From Streptomyces sp. col6 (GTDB taxonomy: Bacteria > Actinomycetota > Actinomycetes > Streptomycetales > Streptomycetaceae): a stretch of DNA of 64,000 nt. Below are positions 62,112-64,000 of this stretch, in pieces. How positions within the stretch are numbered: position 1 is the first letter of the stretch; each line of letters opens with the position of its first letter. Made by a program: the position numbers and the translations under genes. Location: contig NZ_RDBL01000009.1 in assembly GCF_008042035.1 (NCBI RefSeq), positions 249,025-313,024 on the forward strand, given 5' to 3'. The notes beneath the pieces are model-generated. The model did not search any database, was not told where the DNA came from, and saw nothing but the letters and a program-made list of their open reading frames with translations.

Positions 62112-63081
62112 AGTGGAACCGGTAGCCCGAACCGTCCCCGGGCGGCGCGGTGAAGGGGTCGAGCGCGGCGTCGAGGGTGACGGTGGGCACGTGGATGGCG
62201 GGCTGAGCGGCGAGCAGCTTCTCGTGGCGCGCGTACCGGTGGTCCGTGTCGACCAGGCCGATGCGCCAGCGGTAGTTGAACAGCACGACGGCCGCGTAGT
62301 CCGGGTTCTTGAACGCCTCCGCCGTGCGGTTGTACGTGGCGTCGTCGAAGGCCCAGTTGGGGGAGACCAGGGTCCACACGTAGCGGCACAGCGCGAGCCG
62401 GCTCGTCTCGTCCTCCATGGCCGCCTTGCCCCGGGGGGTGGCGAAGTACCACTGGTACCACCACGTGCGCTCGACGGCCGGGTCGGCGGGTGCGGCCTGC
62501 ATCTTGCGGTCGGTGATGAGGTAGCCGCTGGTGGAGACCAGGGACGTGACCCGCTCCGGCCACAGGGCGGCGATGATGTCGGCGGTGCGCGAGCCCCAGT
62601 CGAAGCCGGCCAGCACGGCCTTCTCGATCTTCAGCGCGTCCATCAGGGAGATGACGTCCAGCGCGATGGCGGACTGCTCGGCCGTGCGCGGGGTGTGGTG
62701 GGACAGGAAGGTGGTACTGCCGTGTCCGCGCAGGTACGGGACGATCACCCGGTATCCCAGGTCGGCGAGGAGCGGGGCGACGTCGACGTAGCTGTGGATG
62801 TCGTACGGCCAGCCGTGCAGCAGCATGACCACGGGGCCGTGGGAGGGCCCGGACTCGGCGTAACCGACGTTCAGGACACCGGCCTTGACCTGCTTGATCT
62901 CGCTGAATGAGGTGTGGGTGCCCGGGGTGATGGCCGGGACGGTGGGAGCCTGCGAGCCGCCGCCCGGCCGTGCGTGCGGGGCGGCGGAGGCGGAAGCGTC
63001 GGTTCCCAGGCCCGACAGCGAGACCGCGGTCGCGCCGGTGCCCAGTCCGACGGCCTTGCTGAAAGTGCGCCTGTTGATCAT
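61867..63081 (-). CDS. Tat-exported alpha/beta hydrolase (dehalogenase/epoxide-hydrolase type) with read-through tail
   Basis: A 404-residue frame. The N-terminus MINRRTFSKAVGLGTGATAV is a Tat signal (RRTFSK), cut near residue 35. The hydrolase domain has HGWPYDIHSY (oxyanion His-Gly), nucleophile Asp in LAGFDWGSRTA, and the final His in IADIGHNLPQEAP. Asp as nucleophile marks the haloalkane dehalogenase/epoxide hydrolase group. Homology ends near QAVVDADHL (about 62015); the last 50 residues are Arg/Pro-rich and overlap pheA. ATG 63081 has GGAAGG 6 bases upstream. Confidence 0.85.
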   Translation of the reverse strand: MINRRTFSKAVGLGTGATAVSLSGLGTDASASAAPHARPGGGSQAPTVPAITPGTHTSFSEIKQVKAGVLNVGYAESGPSHGPVVMLLHGWPYDIHSYVDVAPLLADLGYRVIVPYLRGHGSTTFLSHHTPRTAEQSAIALDVISLMDALKIEKAVLAGFDWGSRTADIIAALWPERVTSLVSTSGYLITDRKMQAAPADPAVERTWWYQWYFATPRGKAAMEDETSRLALCRYVWTLVSPNWAFDDATYNRTAEAFKNPDYAAVVLFNYRWRIGLVDTDHRYARHEKLLAAQPAIHVPTVTLDAALDPFTAPPGDGSGYRFHFTGPYAHRTIADIGHNLPQEAPTAFAQAVVDADHLPSTGADGPGRRPGRAPRRRRTAVPPGRGRPAVRRGGPRPRRRSDWR

Positions 63082-63198
63082 GTCAAACCTTCCGTCATGC
63101 GTGCATGCAGTGTCCGGCTCGTGCCCGCCGCGCCGTTTGCACCTGCCGTGCGGGAGTACGGGGCTGCGGGGGCACCGTGACCCTTGCACAGAAGGCTG

Positions 63199-63217
63199 TC
63201 ACCTGTCCAGCAGGTGA
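63199..63217. promoter_or_regulatory. Operator copy 1 upstream of the hydrolase gene
   Basis: TCACCTG (63199-63205) and CAGGTGA (63211-63217) form a perfect dyad with a 5-base spacer. A sister site, CACCTGT and ACAGGTG, lies at 63276-63292. They share CACCTGT-N3-xCAGGTG and sit in the divergent spacer between the hydrolase and the small peptide gene. Confidence 0.65.
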
Positions 63218-63275
63218 TGCGATGCGCGTGGCGAGGTCGACGCCCATGCTAGGGCTCCTGGGGTAAGGATTTCGT

Positions 63276-63292
63276 CACCTGTTTGACAGGTG
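63276..63292. promoter_or_regulatory. Operator copy 2 upstream of the small peptide gene
   Basis: CACCTGT (63276-63282) and ACAGGTG (63286-63292) form a perfect dyad with a 3-base spacer. It lies 84 bases before the ATG of the peptide gene and 77 bases from copy 1. The regulator that binds both is not in the window unless it is the LysR-like gene at the right edge. Confidence 0.65.
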
Positions 63293-63375
63293 GCGGTGGG
63301 CGGTAGATGCTGGCATCAGTCGCCCGGAGCGACGATGCGGGACACGATCCACGACCGAAGAAGTGGGGCAGGGGC

Positions 63376-63567
63376 ATGGACAAGGAACTCGCCATGGACG
63401 CCGACGCTGCGGTGAGGCACATGCGCTTCGGCAAGCTCCCCGAGCGGATCCGCCGCGAGGACATGACGGCGGAGGTGGAAGCCGCACCGGGGGACGGGGG
63501 AGGCGCCTACAACCCCGAGAACTCGTGGAAGTTCTACTCGTGCGTCGCCCTCGATCTGGGCCTGTAG
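63376..63567 (+). CDS. Small peptide, possible RiPP precursor
   Basis: A 63-residue peptide. The first part is charged (DADAAVRHMRFGKLPERIRR), then an acidic linker and a GGG, then a short C-terminal core-like stretch with aromatic residues and one Cys (NSWKFYSC, ending VALDLGL). A charged leader, Gly hinge and compact aromatic/Cys tail are the layout of ribosomal peptide precursors, but no modifying enzyme is present within the window. ATG 63376 has GGGGCAGGGG just before it. Could also be a small regulatory protein. Confidence 0.5.
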   Translation: MDKELAMDADAAVRHMRFGKLPERIRREDMTAEVEAAPGDGGGAYNPENSWKFYSCVALDLGL

Positions 63568-63649
63568 CTTCACCGATCGATCCCTTCGCCCCGCGCGGCG
63601 GGAGTGCGTGCCAGGCGTCGCGCGGCAGAGGGGAGTTTGACGACAGGCC

Positions 63650-63800
63650 CTAGCCGCGGGCGAGCAGAGCGAGGTTCCTACGGCGGGGCAGGAGGCGCGT
63701 GGTCAGGGTGAGGAGGCGGTTGGGCCTGGCCGGGACCGTGGTCGGGGCGTCGTCCTCGCGCAGGGCGCGCAGGGCTGCCGTGACGACCTGTTCGACTACT
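63650..63800 (-). pseudogene. C-terminal fragment of a short-chain dehydrogenase (SDR)
   Basis: On the minus strand, the end VVTAALRALREDDAPTTVPA, then RPNRLLTLTTRLLPRR to TAG at 63650-63652, is typical of the last helices of SDR proteins. Upstream of about 63800 the frame no longer resembles an SDR (no YxxxK or GxGxxG), so only about 50 codons remain. Remnant of a lost gene. Confidence 0.5.
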
Positions 63801-63860
63801 TCGCCCGCGCGTCGGAGGCCTACCAGGCCGCCGCCGAGCAGCTGCGTTCCGGCTGAACGG

Positions 63861-63892
63861 GCGTCACGTACGGGCGGCGTCACGTACGGGCG
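63861..63892. repeat. Two exact tandem copies of a 16-bp unit
   Basis: GCGTCACGTACGGGCG occurs at 63861-63876 and again at 63877-63892, followed by a partial third (ACGTCACG). It lies between the SDR remnant and the gene at the right edge. Confidence 0.85.
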
Positions 63893-63895
63893 ACG

Positions 63896-64000
63896 TCACG
63901 GCTCGCCCCGCCGGGGCCCGCGGGTGAGGCCGGCCGCGGAGGTGTGCAGGAAGGCCGTGAGCTCCAGGGCGAGTGCGGTGGGGCGCCGGCGCTGGACGAT
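63896..64000 (-). CDS. C-terminal end of a regulator-like protein (partial)
   Basis: The frame is open from the right edge and ends at TGA (63896-63898). The last 34 codons read RRRPTALALELTAFLHTSAA followed by an Arg/Gly-rich tail. This resembles the end of a LysR-type effector domain, but the fragment is too short to be sure. Confidence 0.35.
   Translation of the reverse strand: MVQRRRPTALALELTAFLHTSAAGLTRGPRRGEP

Noticed and set aside
63771..63856. + strand tail reading DDLFDYFARASEAYQAAAEQ then LRSG and stop
   Set aside because: It looks protein-like but lacks a start and a family match, and it overlaps the SDR remnant on the other strand.

Overview
The window is high-GC (about 70%) actinobacterial DNA and looks like an accessory stretch of a Streptomyces chromosome. 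The signs are GC-ending codons, many GTG starts and ATGA/GTGA overlaps, an AfsR/SARP regulator, a gamma-butyrolactone-receptor-like TetR, an isorenieratene-type carotenoid locus, Tat and lipoprotein signals, and many small regulator-plus-target pairs. I saw no rRNA, tRNA, CRISPR array, insertion sequence or phage gene.

Layout. 1-4.9 kb: end of a LysR-type gene, a nucleotidyltransferase, then a coupled block of an unknown small protein, an ABC exporter, a GFA-family protein and a phosphotransferase-fold protein. 4.9-13.3 kb: carotenoid locus in two convergent operons (FAD oxidoreductase-crtY-crtT-crtU on +; crtI-crtB-Rieske protein on -), without crtE (GGPP synthase) or crtV. 13.5-32.6 kb: mostly single genes and regulator/target pairs: GOLPH3-like, MarR and MerR regulators, DUF5713, CGNR regulator/MFS, AraC/VOC, TetR/DHA2 exporter, S1-domain protein, DHFR-like, MarR/MFS, DhaK-DhaL and a HAD phosphatase. 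Several of these carry clear palindromic operators.

33-46.6 kb: a gamma-butyrolactone-receptor homologue, an AfsR-like SARP, then an eight-gene LacI-controlled sugar operon (LacI, lipoprotein, two permeases, GH130, Gfo/Idh oxidoreductase, GH13, phosphohexomutase). GH130 phosphorolysis would yield mannose-1-phosphate, which the mutase could pass to mannose-6-phosphate. Secreted GH30-lectin and GH76 enzymes lie downstream (48.2 and 58.3 kb), so the region may serve use of fungal or yeast wall glycans.

51.6-55.8 kb: the most striking locus. A four-gene operon starts with a close homologue of MfnB, the methanofuran-pathway enzyme that builds a furan from two glyceraldehyde-3-phosphates, with its catalytic residues in place. 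It is followed by an aldehyde dehydrogenase, a zinc alcohol dehydrogenase and a carboxyl-type SAM methyltransferase. This predicts a small oxidised, O-methylated furan made in a Streptomyces.

55.8-64 kb: a region with signs of decay and rearrangement: a GNAT tail fragment, a UvrA paralogue, GH76, an F420-reductase-like gene without its nucleotide-binding start, a prephenate dehydratase and a Tat-exported hydrolase that run into each other without stop codons, a short peptide gene with a precursor-like layout, and SDR and LysR-like ends at the edge.
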